DNA from: Clostridia bacterium
GTDB lineage: Bacteria > Bacillota > Clostridia > Oscillospirales > Acutalibacteraceae
Assembly: GCA_900752115.1 (NCBI GenBank)
Contig: CAADUC010000037.1
Coordinates: 1-6,488 of the forward strand
Length of the DNA: 6,488 nucleotides
Direction: 5' to 3'
Shown in pieces: positions 1 through 6,488 of the stretch. The position numbers and the translations under genes were made by a program. How positions within the stretch are numbered: the stretch's first letter is position 1; the number at the start of each line of letters is the position of its first letter. Below the pieces are notes generated by a model. That model saw nothing but the letters and a program-made list of their open reading frames with translations, searched no databases and was not told the DNA's origin.

Positions 1-1481
1 TGGCTTTCGCCGCCGGAGAGTGTTCCGGCGGCGCGGGACAGCGTCAGATAACCAAGACCGACGCTCTGCAGGAAGCCAAGACGGCTTTTGATTTCCTTGA
101 GGATGGTACGCGCGATCATGGTTTCCTTGTCAGTCAGCTCAAGGTGCTCCACAAAATCAAGAGCCTTCAGGACGGAGAGATCGCACAGTTCCGCAATATT
201 CAGGCCGCCCACAGTGACGGCCAGGCTCAGCGGGGAGAGGCGCTTGCCATGGCAGGCGTCGCACGGGATGGCGCTCATGTAGGATTCAATTTCCTCTTTG
301 ATCCAGGCACTCTGTGTTTCGCGGAAGCGACGGTCAAGATTGTTGATGATCCCCTCGAACTCCGCTTCATACGTCGCTTTTCCGCTTGCCGTTTCGCGGT
401 GCAGACGGAGTTTTTCCCCCTTTGTACCGTAGAGAAGAACGTCAATAATTTCTTTCGGCAGTTCACCGAGCGGAGTGTCGAGCGAAAAATGGTAGCGCTC
501 AGCCAGCGCGTTCATATACATTGCCGCAATGGTGTTGCCTTCCATTGCCCAGCCGCTTCCCTTCAGGCCGCCTGCGTTGATGGATTTTGTCCAGTCGGGA
601 ATAACGCGATCGGGATCGATCTTCATAAAGACGCCGAGACCGGTGCATTTGGGGCATGCGCCGTACGGATTGTTGAAGGAGAACATCCGCGGCGTGAGCT
701 CCTCGATGCTGTAGCCATGCTCCGGGCAGGCATAGTTCTGGGAGAAGGTGTAGTCTTCTCCGTCCTGTACGCTCACGACGGAAATGCCGCCCGTGAGGGA
801 AGAGGCCGTCTCGATGGAATCGGCCAGACGCGAGCGGATCGAGTCCTGAATGACGAGGCGATCGACGACAATTTCGATGGTATGCTTGTTGTTCTTCGCG
901 AGCTTGATAGGCTCGGACAGATCGTAAAGAATGCCGTCGCAGCGGACACGGACAAAACCGCTTTTCCTTGCGTTTTCAAGCTCTTTTACGTGCTCGCCCT
1001 TGCGCCCGCGCACGATCGGAGCGAGGATCTGAATTTTGCTGCGTTCCGGCAGCGCCAGTACCTGATCGACAATCTGATCGATTGTCTGCTGGCGGATTTC
1101 CCGGCCGCAGACAGGACAATGGGGAATGCCGATTCGCGCATAGAGCAGACGCAGATAGTCGTAAATCTCCGTCACCGTGCCGACGGTGGAGCGGGGATTC
1201 TTGGAGGTGGTTTTCTGATCGATTGAAATGGCGGGGGGGAGGCCCTCAATGTAGTCGAGATCGGGCTTCTCCATCTGCCCGAGAAATTGACGCGCATAGG
1301 AGGAGAGCGACTCGACATAGCGCCGCTGGCCTTCCGCGTAGATGGTGTCGAACGCAAGCGAGGACTTTCCGGAGCCGGACAGCCCCGTGAATACGATCAG
1401 CTTGTCGCGCGGGATGTGCAGATCAATGTTTTTGAGGTTGTGCTCTCTCGCGCCTTTAACATAAATATCCTTTGAACTCAA
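1..1481 (-). CDS. uvrA: UvrABC excinuclease subunit A, N-terminal 493 residues (3' end outside window)
   Basis: UvrA is the dimeric ABC-type ATPase that scans DNA for bulky lesions and loads UvrB in nucleotide excision repair. The visible part has, in order: the N-terminal motif [10 protein letters not shown] (residues 10-19); Walker A GLSGSGKS (33-40); the Q-loop region with [20 protein letters not shown]; a CPVC pair (Cys122, Cys125); a zinc-module half C252-x2-H255 followed by C276-x2-C279 within [15 protein letters not shown]; a CDAC pair (407-410); and the first ABC signature LSGGES (488-493), where the window ends. UvrA is usually about 940 residues, so roughly half is present. No in-frame ATG or GTG lies between the uvrB stop and the conserved N-terminus. 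The TTG at 1481 gives the usual start spacing ([15 protein letters not shown]), though its ribosome binding site is weak. It lies 66 bp downstream of uvrB on the same strand with no terminator between, so the two are probably cotranscribed. The second position of the first zinc pair is His where E. coli UvrA has Cys. Confidence 0.96.
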   Translation of the reverse strand, partial: MSSKDIYVKGAREHNLKNIDLHIPRDKLIVFTGLSGSGKSSLAFDTIYAEGQRRYVESLSSYARQFLGQMEKPDLDYIEGLPPAISIDQKTTSKNPRSTVGTVTEIYDYLRLLYARIGIPHCPVCGREIRQQTIDQIVDQVLALPERSKIQILAPIVRGRKGEHVKELENARKSGFVRVRCDGILYDLSEPIKLAKNNKHTIEIVVDRLVIQDSIRSRLADSIETASSLTGGISVVSVQDGEDYTFSQNYACPEHGYSIEELTPRMFSFNNPYGACPKCTGLGVFMKIDPDRVIPDWTKSINAGGLKGSGWAMEGNTIAAMYMNALAERYHFSLDTPLGELPKEIIDVLLYGTKGEKLRLHRETASGKATYEAEFEGIINNLDRRFRETQSAWIKEEIESYMSAIPCDACHGKRLSPLSLAVTVGGLNIAELCDLSVLKALDFVEHLELTDKETMIARTILKEIKSRLGFLQSVGLGYLTLSRAAGTLSGGES

Positions 1482-1547
1482 CTTTCCGGTCCCAGCCTTT
1501 CCCGCGGCATATTGCTCGCCGCGAACCAGAGAACCGCCCGCGCTTTC

Positions 1548-3545
<1,998 letters not shown>

Positions 3546-3682
3546 CTCTTCACCTGCTTTCCGGCTGACTTCCTGCCGGCGGTTTCGGCCGTGCAGGCGC
3601 ACAAAGATCCGGGAAAGCGCGGAGGCCTCCCGGTTTCCCTGCACAGCAATTCACAAGGATCGTGCAGGAACGTTTGTTTGCT
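3546..3682 (-). promoter_or_regulatory. Structured 5' leader of uvrB
   Basis: The predicted transcript has about 137 nt before the uvrB ATG. Three inverted repeats can be read in it: CCTGCAC/GTGCAGG (3662-3668 with 3638-3644, 17-nt loop); a CCGGGA/TCCCGG or overlapping GGGAAA/TTTCCC pairing (3609-3639); and a 9-bp stem with one bulged base (3572-3580 with 3588-3597, 7-nt loop) ending about 16 nt before the Shine-Dalgarno (3550-3555). None is followed by a U-run, so these are not intrinsic terminators. Whether they regulate translation or mRNA stability cannot be told from sequence alone. The leader is not a riboswitch class I recognise. Confidence 0.45.
3667..3680 (-). promoter_or_regulatory. 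LexA/DinR binding site (SOS box) of uvrBA
   Basis: On the minus strand the site reads CAAACAAACGTTCC. It matches the Gram-positive LexA (DinR) consensus CGAACRNRYGTTYC at 13 of 14 positions; only the second base differs. It begins 8 nt downstream of the -10 element, so it covers the predicted transcription start, and bound LexA should block RNA polymerase. uvrB is a classical SOS-regulon gene, which supports the call. The consensus is established knowledge; occupancy here is inferred. Confidence 0.87.
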
Positions 3683-3688
3683 TTTGAT

Positions 3689-3717
3689 ATTGTACTCTAT
3701 TTCCCCTTTTCTGTCAA
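3689..3717 (-). promoter_or_regulatory. Sigma-A promoter of the uvrB-uvrA operon
   Basis: A perfect -35 TTGACA (3717-3712) is separated by exactly 17 nt from the -10 TACAAT (3694-3689, five of six bases). The predicted start is near 3682. This is the strongest core promoter in the window, and the adjacent LexA box is consistent with a strong promoter held off by a repressor. Confidence 0.88.
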
Positions 3718-3798
3718 GCGGAGAGGGGGTGTTTCCAGAAATATTAGGTGGGGATTCCGACTGTCATCCGGCAGTCAGAGGAAGAAAAGAGATTGCGG

Positions 3799-3835
3799 AA
3801 AAAGAAGGACGGCGTTCCCAAAGGGACGCCGTCCT
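3799..3835 (-). terminator. Intrinsic terminator after the 87-aa gene
   Basis: A 13-bp GC-rich stem with one bulged base (3806-3819 pairing with 3823-3835, AAA loop on the plus strand) is followed on the minus strand by TTCTTTTT. It begins 6 nt after the stop of the 87-residue ORF. This supports that ORF being a real transcribed gene and separates it from the uvrB promoter downstream. Confidence 0.9.
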
Positions 3836-3841
3836 GTATCG

Positions 3842-4105
3842 TCAGGAAGCCCAGCCGCTTACGCGCGAGCAGCGCTGCATCAAATAACGCAGAATCAATT
3901 CGCGATCCTCGGCCCGTTCCACACGCAGCTCAGGGGACAGATATCCGTCGTGAGACTGGTTCATCAGCATGCGCAGAGCATAGAGCTGAGAGAGCTTGCT
4001 GTTGAGGGCAAAGGCCACACCGTCTTCCATGATAAGGGCGACATTTCCATGGATGTGTTCCAGAAGTGCGGCCAGCTCCCCCACGGTAAAATGATAGAGC
4101 TTCAT
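3842..4105 (-). CDS. Small hypothetical protein, 87 aa
   Basis: I do not recognise this protein. The ATG at 4105 is preceded by a strong ribosome binding site, AAGGAGGG (4122-4115), 9 nt upstream. The ORF ends 6 nt before a strong intrinsic terminator and has a plausible promoter upstream, so it looks like a real single-gene unit. The protein starts MKLYHFTVGELAALLEHIHG, then has a short hydrophobic patch (NVALIMEDGVAFAL), a probable helix (KLSQLYALRMLMNQ) and a charged helix (RVERAEDRELILRYLMQRC). It has no signal peptide, no membrane segment and a single Cys. It looks like a small soluble alpha or alpha/beta protein. Lying next to uvrBA does not imply a repair role, because it has separate transcription signals and no visible SOS box. 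Confidence 0.83.
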   Translation of the reverse strand: MKLYHFTVGELAALLEHIHGNVALIMEDGVAFALNSKLSQLYALRMLMNQSHDGYLSPELRVERAEDRELILRYLMQRCSRVSGWAS

Positions 4106-4131
4106 TGGAAATATCCCTCCTTTCGCCCTCG

Positions 4132-4160
4132 ATCATAGCACGTTCCCGTCTGAAAAACAA
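4132..4160 (-). promoter_or_regulatory. Candidate promoter of the 87-aa gene
   Basis: A -10 TATGAT (4137-4132, five of six) lies 17 nt downstream of a weak -35 TTGTTT (4160-4155, three of six). The start would fall near 4125, almost directly at the ribosome binding site, giving a very short leader. This rests on sequence match and placement only. Confidence 0.45.
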
Positions 4161-4307
4161 GGAGCGTTCTGTTGGAAAGCGGGAAGAGAACAGGGGGATC
4201 TTTTTATGCGAATAGACGGCGCGCAAAGGGCTGCGGTCCTGAATAACAGCCGGAAGAAGGCGTTGAGAACATGGACACGCCGGACAATAAAAACGCAGAA
4301 ATGCGCG

Positions 4308-4335
4308 AAAAAGCAGGGCCCCGGAGGGCCCTGCT
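4308..4335 (-). terminator. Intrinsic terminator after the 35-aa membrane peptide gene
   Basis: A perfect 10-bp inverted repeat, AGCAGGGCCC/GGGCCCTGCT (4312-4321 with 4326-4335), encloses a 4-nt loop and is followed on the minus strand by a run of five T. It lies about 20 nt beyond the stop codon of the small ORF on that strand. Confidence 0.92.
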
Positions 4336-4355
4336 CAAGACGGCGCGGCTTTCGC

Positions 4356-4463
4356 TCAGCGGCGCGAGGAAAGACCGACGGCGCCCATAGTCGTTGCTGC
4401 GGCGCCGCAAAGCATGGTGATGATGCCGACGACAAAAACAACAATTGCAAGTCCTTTTTTCAA
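4356..4463 (-). CDS. Small single-span membrane peptide, 35 aa, TTG start
   Basis: I know no family for this peptide. It starts MKKGLAIVVFVVG, followed by IITMLCGAAATTMG, and ends AVGLSSRR. It has two N-terminal lysines, a hydrophobic stretch at about residues 5-29 with Gly and Ala towards the end, and a C-terminal Arg-Arg: the shape of a small transmembrane peptide with a short charged tail. The TTG start (4463) is chosen because GAGGTGA (4475-4469) sits 5 nt upstream. A GTG at 4547 would give a 63-residue version but has no ribosome binding site and adds a non-hydrophobic, arginine-rich front. The gene has a strong promoter about 135 nt upstream and its own intrinsic terminator, which argues strongly that it is expressed. 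A regulatory membrane peptide or a type I toxin-like peptide are both possible; nothing here decides. Confidence 0.72.
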   Translation of the reverse strand: MKKGLAIVVFVVGIITMLCGAAATTMGAVGLSSRR

Positions 4464-4605
4464 CAGGCTCACCTCACGGTAAAATGTAGGGATTTCCGCG
4501 CGTTTCTCCAAAAGGCGCTGCGTTCCAAAGCGGACGGCAAACAGCACACGGCGAATGCAGCAGGAAACTTCGGAGACAGAACACGCTGGCCGATACGTTT
4601 ATATT

Positions 4606-4635
4606 ATTATACCATTGGAGGCGGAGCAGGGTCAA
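4606..4635 (-). promoter_or_regulatory. Extended -10 sigma-A promoter of the membrane peptide gene
   Basis: A perfect -10 TATAAT (4611-4606) is preceded by TGG, making an extended -10 element. A near-consensus -35 TTGACC (4635-4630) lies 18 nt upstream of it. The predicted start near 4599 leaves a leader of about 135 nt before the TTG start codon. Confidence 0.82.
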
Positions 4636-4709
4636 GCCTTCGGAACGCAGGCGGAAATGCCGAAGTTCCAAAAAATGTTAAAGTCTGGAGAGAAAATCTG
4701 AAACAAAAA

Positions 4710-4752
4710 TTTACAAATCGTTAATTTCCGACATGGGGTTCTATAGTAGAAT
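4710..4752 (+). promoter_or_regulatory. Candidate promoter region of the DUF5685 operon
   Basis: Two overlapping -10-like hexamers, TATAGT (4742-4747) and TAGAAT (4747-4752), lie about 30-40 nt before the DUF5685 start, but no good -35 sits at the right distance. Upstream are two AT-rich hexamers, TTTACA (4710-4715) and TTAATT (4721-4726), spaced 11 bp apart. That spacing could reflect binding of an activator that replaces the missing -35. The promoter location is plausible from the divergent layout, but the exact elements are uncertain. Confidence 0.4.
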
Positions 4753-4782
4753 AGGAAAAGATTATCAGGCGGGAGGCGCTGC

Positions 4783-5694
4783 ATGTTTGGCTATATCCGT
4801 CCCTGGAAGCCGGAGCTTCTGGTAAAGGAATGGGAGCAATACCGCGCGGTATACTGCGGATTGTGCCGCCGTTTGGGAGAGGTTTGCGGCTGTATTTCAC
4901 GTCTCACGCTCAGCTACGACGGCACATTCCTTTCGATGCTCCTGCTGGGGCTCAGCAATGGCTGTGCCGGATATGAGCGGGGGCGCTGCGTAGTCAATCC
5001 GATGAAGCAGTGCAGCTTTTGTCTGACGCAGGGAGACGATCTCGATCTGGCCGCTGCGCTGACCGTGATACTCGCCTGGTATAAGCTGCGGGATGATTGG
5101 GAGGACGGAGGAGCGGGCCAAAAGACGCGATCCGCTCTGCTGACGCCGCTGGCTGTTTCCGGTCACCGCCGGGCGCTCCGGCGATTCCCCCGTTTGGAGG
5201 AGCTGGCCGGGGCTTATATGGAAGCGCAGAGGCAGGCGGAGCAGGATCCCCAGGCGTGTCTTGACGCCTGTGCAGAGCCGACGGCCCGTCTTCTGGAGGA
5301 AGCGCTTTGCTACGCTGTCTTTCGCGGCAGGGAGGAAACTCCTGCTTTGGCGCGCGTTCTGCGTCAGCTGGGCTATCATCTCGGCCGCTGGATTTATCTG
5401 ATGGATGCTGCGGATGACTGGGAAAAGGATCTTCGCACAGGTTCCTTTAATCCCTTTGTCCGGAAGTTTTCTCTTTCCGGGGAGGTCAGTGAGGCGGCTG
5501 CCGCCGGGCTCCGCAGCTATGCCAACGAGACGCTGAACATGTCGATGGCCCAGATCAACGGTGCGTTCGCCCTGCTGGAGCTTGCGCAGTTCGAGCCGAT
5601 CCTGCGGAACATCGTGACGCAGGGGATGCCGCAGATGCAGCGGCAAATATTGTATCAGGAGAAGAAGGAGAATGGCAATGTCGGATCCGTATAA
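4783..5694 (+). CDS. DUF5685 family protein
   Basis: This 303-residue protein has the layout I associate with the uncharacterised family DUF5685: an opening [20 protein letters not shown] followed closely by a YCGLC motif. Its biochemical role is unknown. It is largely helical, with no signal peptide. Visible features: paired cysteines C25-x2-C28 and C77-x2-C80, with further Cys at 35, 37, 61 and 69; an aspartate-rich motif LRDDWED (102-108); and a second one, [10 protein letters not shown] (207-216), followed by GSFNPF. Two acidic motifs in an all-helical protein resemble the Mg-diphosphate sites of class I isoprenyl synthases and squalene/phytoene synthases; this is a pattern resemblance only. 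The cysteine pairs could bind zinc or an iron-sulfur cluster. The ATG at 4783 follows GGGAGG (4771-4776) by 6 nt. Its last 17 nt overlap the J-domain gene, indicating translational coupling. Confidence 0.9.
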   Translation: MFGYIRPWKPELLVKEWEQYRAVYCGLCRRLGEVCGCISRLTLSYDGTFLSMLLLGLSNGCAGYERGRCVVNPMKQCSFCLTQGDDLDLAAALTVILAWYKLRDDWEDGGAGQKTRSALLTPLAVSGHRRALRRFPRLEELAGAYMEAQRQAEQDPQACLDACAEPTARLLEEALCYAVFRGREETPALARVLRQLGYHLGRWIYLMDAADDWEKDLRTGSFNPFVRKFSLSGEVSEAAAAGLRSYANETLNMSMAQINGAFALLELAQFEPILRNIVTQGMPQMQRQILYQEKKENGNVGSV

Positions 5695-6352
5695 GGTGTT
5701 GGGCGTGTCTCCCACTGCGACAGATGACGAGGTCAAAACTGCGTATCGCGAGCTGGCGAAGAAGTACCATCCCGATAACTACGCGGACAGTCCCCTGGCG
5801 GATTTGGCGAGCGAGAAAATGAAGGAGATCAACGAAGCGTACGACCAGGTGATGGCGCAGCGGCGCGGCCGCGCGCAGGGGAATGGTCAGAATGCGGGTT
5901 CAGGCGGCTATCAGGGAGGTTATTCCCAGGGCGGCTACCGAAACGGGCCTGCGGGCGGCTATTCCGGCTACGGCTCCTCTTCCTCCTCCTTTTACGATGT
6001 CCGCAGCCTGATCATGAACGGCCGCATTGCCGACGCGGAGCAAATCCTCAACGGCGTGCCTGCGGACGGAAGAAACGCGGAATGGAATTTTCTCAAGGGA
6101 ACCGTACTGTATAAGCGCGGTTGGCTGGATGAAGCATACAACCATTTTGCACGCGCTTCCCAGATGGAGCCCGGAAATATGGAATACCGCTCCGCGATGA
6201 ATCAGGTGATGAACCAGCGCAGCGGCGGCTATGGCGGCTATAATCCCGGCGGCCAGATGGGCGGCTGCACGGCCTGCGATATCTGCAACGGCTTGATTTG
6301 TGCGGACTGCTGCTGCGAATGTATGGGCGGTGATTTGATTTCATGTTGCTGA
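5678..6352 (+). CDS. J-domain (DnaJ-like) protein with TPR-like region and Cys-rich tail
   Basis: This is a probable Hsp70 (DnaK) co-chaperone of the J-protein class; the J domain stimulates DnaK ATPase and delivers clients. The J domain covers about residues 3-62 with the HPD triad at 31-33. A flexible Gly/Tyr/Ser-rich linker follows (about 64-105), then a helical region (106-180) with [10 protein letters not shown] and [19 protein letters not shown], which read as TPR-like repeats. After a second Gly/Tyr spacer comes a tail with ten cysteines in the last 28 residues (197-224). It is not DnaJ itself: there is no four-CxxCxGxG zinc domain and no DnaJ substrate domain. I start it at the ATG at 5678, 7 nt after AAGGAG; the ATG at 5672 is too close to that site. 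The 17-nt overlap with DUF5685 and 10-nt overlap with the next ORF suggest coordinated synthesis. The tail may bind zinc or another metal, which is inference. Confidence 0.94.
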   Translation: MSDPYKVLGVSPTATDDEVKTAYRELAKKYHPDNYADSPLADLASEKMKEINEAYDQVMAQRRGRAQGNGQNAGSGGYQGGYSQGGYRNGPAGGYSGYGSSSSSFYDVRSLIMNGRIADAEQILNGVPADGRNAEWNFLKGTVLYKRGWLDEAYNHFARASQMEPGNMEYRSAMNQVMNQRSGGYGGYNPGGQMGGCTACDICNGLICADCCCECMGGDLISCC

Positions 6353-6488
6353 AGCAGGGAGAAAAACTTGCCTTTGGAGGAATTTTGTGCGCGCTTTCCA
6401 CTCTTTTTGTGGCGGGGGGGGGGCCTTTTTCCCGGGTCGGAAACTATCTGGCCGGCGATTTCCACGTGGCTTTTTTTCCCCCTCAGAA
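6343..6488 (+). CDS. Probable membrane protein, N-terminal 48 residues (3' end outside window)
   Basis: An ORF opens at the ATG at 6343, overlapping the J-domain stop codon by 10 nt, and stays open to the window edge. GGTGAT (6329-6334), which can pair with the 3' end of 16S rRNA, lies 8 nt upstream. It starts [20 protein letters not shown], then continues [20 protein letters not shown]: a short charged front, a hydrophobic segment at about residues 9-26, then a polar loop. This is the start expected of a polytopic membrane protein. The reading frame passes through ten consecutive G (6414-6423) without a shift, and codon use beyond it still looks like the neighbours. No family can be named from this fragment. 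Confidence 0.68.
   Translation, partial: MLLKQGEKLAFGGILCALSTLFVAGGGPFSRVGNYLAGDFHVAFFPPQ

Larger units (their letters stand above)
4464..4782. other. Divergent intergenic region with two promoters
   Basis: These 319 bp separate the minus-strand membrane peptide gene from the plus-strand DUF5685 operon. The left part is the approximately 135-nt untranslated leader of the peptide gene. The middle holds that gene's promoter, with an inverted repeat CTTCGG/CCGAAG (4638-4643 and 4660-4665) just upstream of its -35. The right part is AT-rich (about 4670-4755) and holds the candidate promoter of the plus-strand operon. I see no convincing gene, tRNA or known riboswitch. Confidence 0.6.

Noticed and set aside
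144..1226. A 360-codon open frame on the plus strand opposite uvrA
   Set aside because: It lies wholly antisense to the clearly conserved uvrA reading frame, its translation resembles no domain, and long antisense frames are expected in GC-rich genes.
3546..3644. A 33-residue N-terminal extension of UvrB from the GTG at 3644
   Set aside because: The ATG at 3545 has a near-perfect ribosome binding site and gives the normal family length; the extension is arginine-rich and lies in the hairpin-rich leader.
3759..3776. Short inverted repeat GACTG/CAGTC between the 87-aa gene terminator and the uvrB promoter
   Set aside because: Five base pairs around an 8-nt loop is too little to distinguish from chance.
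4464..4547. A longer 63-residue form of the small membrane peptide from the GTG at 4547
   Set aside because: There is no ribosome binding site before this GTG, while the TTG at 4463 has GAGGTGA at 5 nt.
4206..4724. A 172-codon plus-strand open frame
   Set aside because: It runs antisense through a terminator, the small membrane peptide gene and its promoter, and its lysine/arginine-rich translation resembles no protein.
4897..5736. A 279-codon open frame on the minus strand opposite the DUF5685 gene
   Set aside because: The plus-strand frame has the ribosome binding site, the family motifs and coupling to the J-domain gene; the antisense frame has none of these.
6414..6423. A frameshift at the run of ten G
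   Set aside because: Reading from the ATG at 6343, the frame continues through the run with normal-looking codons to the window end, so no shift is needed.

Overview
The window looks like a piece of a moderately GC-rich (roughly 55-60 %, by eye) chromosome from a Gram-positive anaerobe of the class Clostridia, plausibly Oscillospiraceae/Ruminococcaceae. The clues are Firmicutes-type UvrA and UvrB, a Bacillus/Clostridium-type LexA (SOS) box, strong AGGAGG-type ribosome binding sites, frequent non-ATG starts, and a DUF5685-like gene next to a J-domain gene with a cysteine-rich tail, a pairing I associate with Clostridia. The taxonomic call is inference. I see no mobile element, CRISPR array, tRNA or rRNA.

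Layout. The left 3.7 kb is a minus-strand nucleotide excision repair operon. A consensus-like sigma-A promoter (3689-3717), with a 13/14-match LexA box on its transcription start (3667-3680), drives a structured leader of about 137 nt, then uvrB (3545-1548, 665 aa), then uvrA. The uvrA gene starts at a TTG codon (1481) and runs off the left edge at its first ABC signature motif. UvrA and UvrB together find and verify bulky DNA lesions; UvrC, which cuts the DNA, is not in the window.

Upstream of that operon, also on the minus strand, are two small stand-alone genes, each with its own ribosome binding site, candidate promoter and intrinsic terminator: an 87-residue protein I do not recognise (4105-3842) and a 35-residue single-span membrane peptide with a TTG start (4463-4356). 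The peptide has an extended -10 promoter and an approximately 135-nt leader.

After a 319-bp divergent intergenic region, a plus-strand operon begins. It holds a DUF5685-type protein with two paired-cysteine motifs and two aspartate-rich motifs (4783-5694), an overlapping J-domain protein with a TPR-like region and a ten-cysteine tail (5678-6352), and a third overlapping ORF encoding a probable membrane protein cut by the right edge (from 6343). The tight overlaps suggest the three are translated together. This cassette is the least understood and most interesting part of the window: a probable Hsp70 co-chaperone coupled to a possible metal- or diphosphate-binding helical enzyme and a membrane partner.
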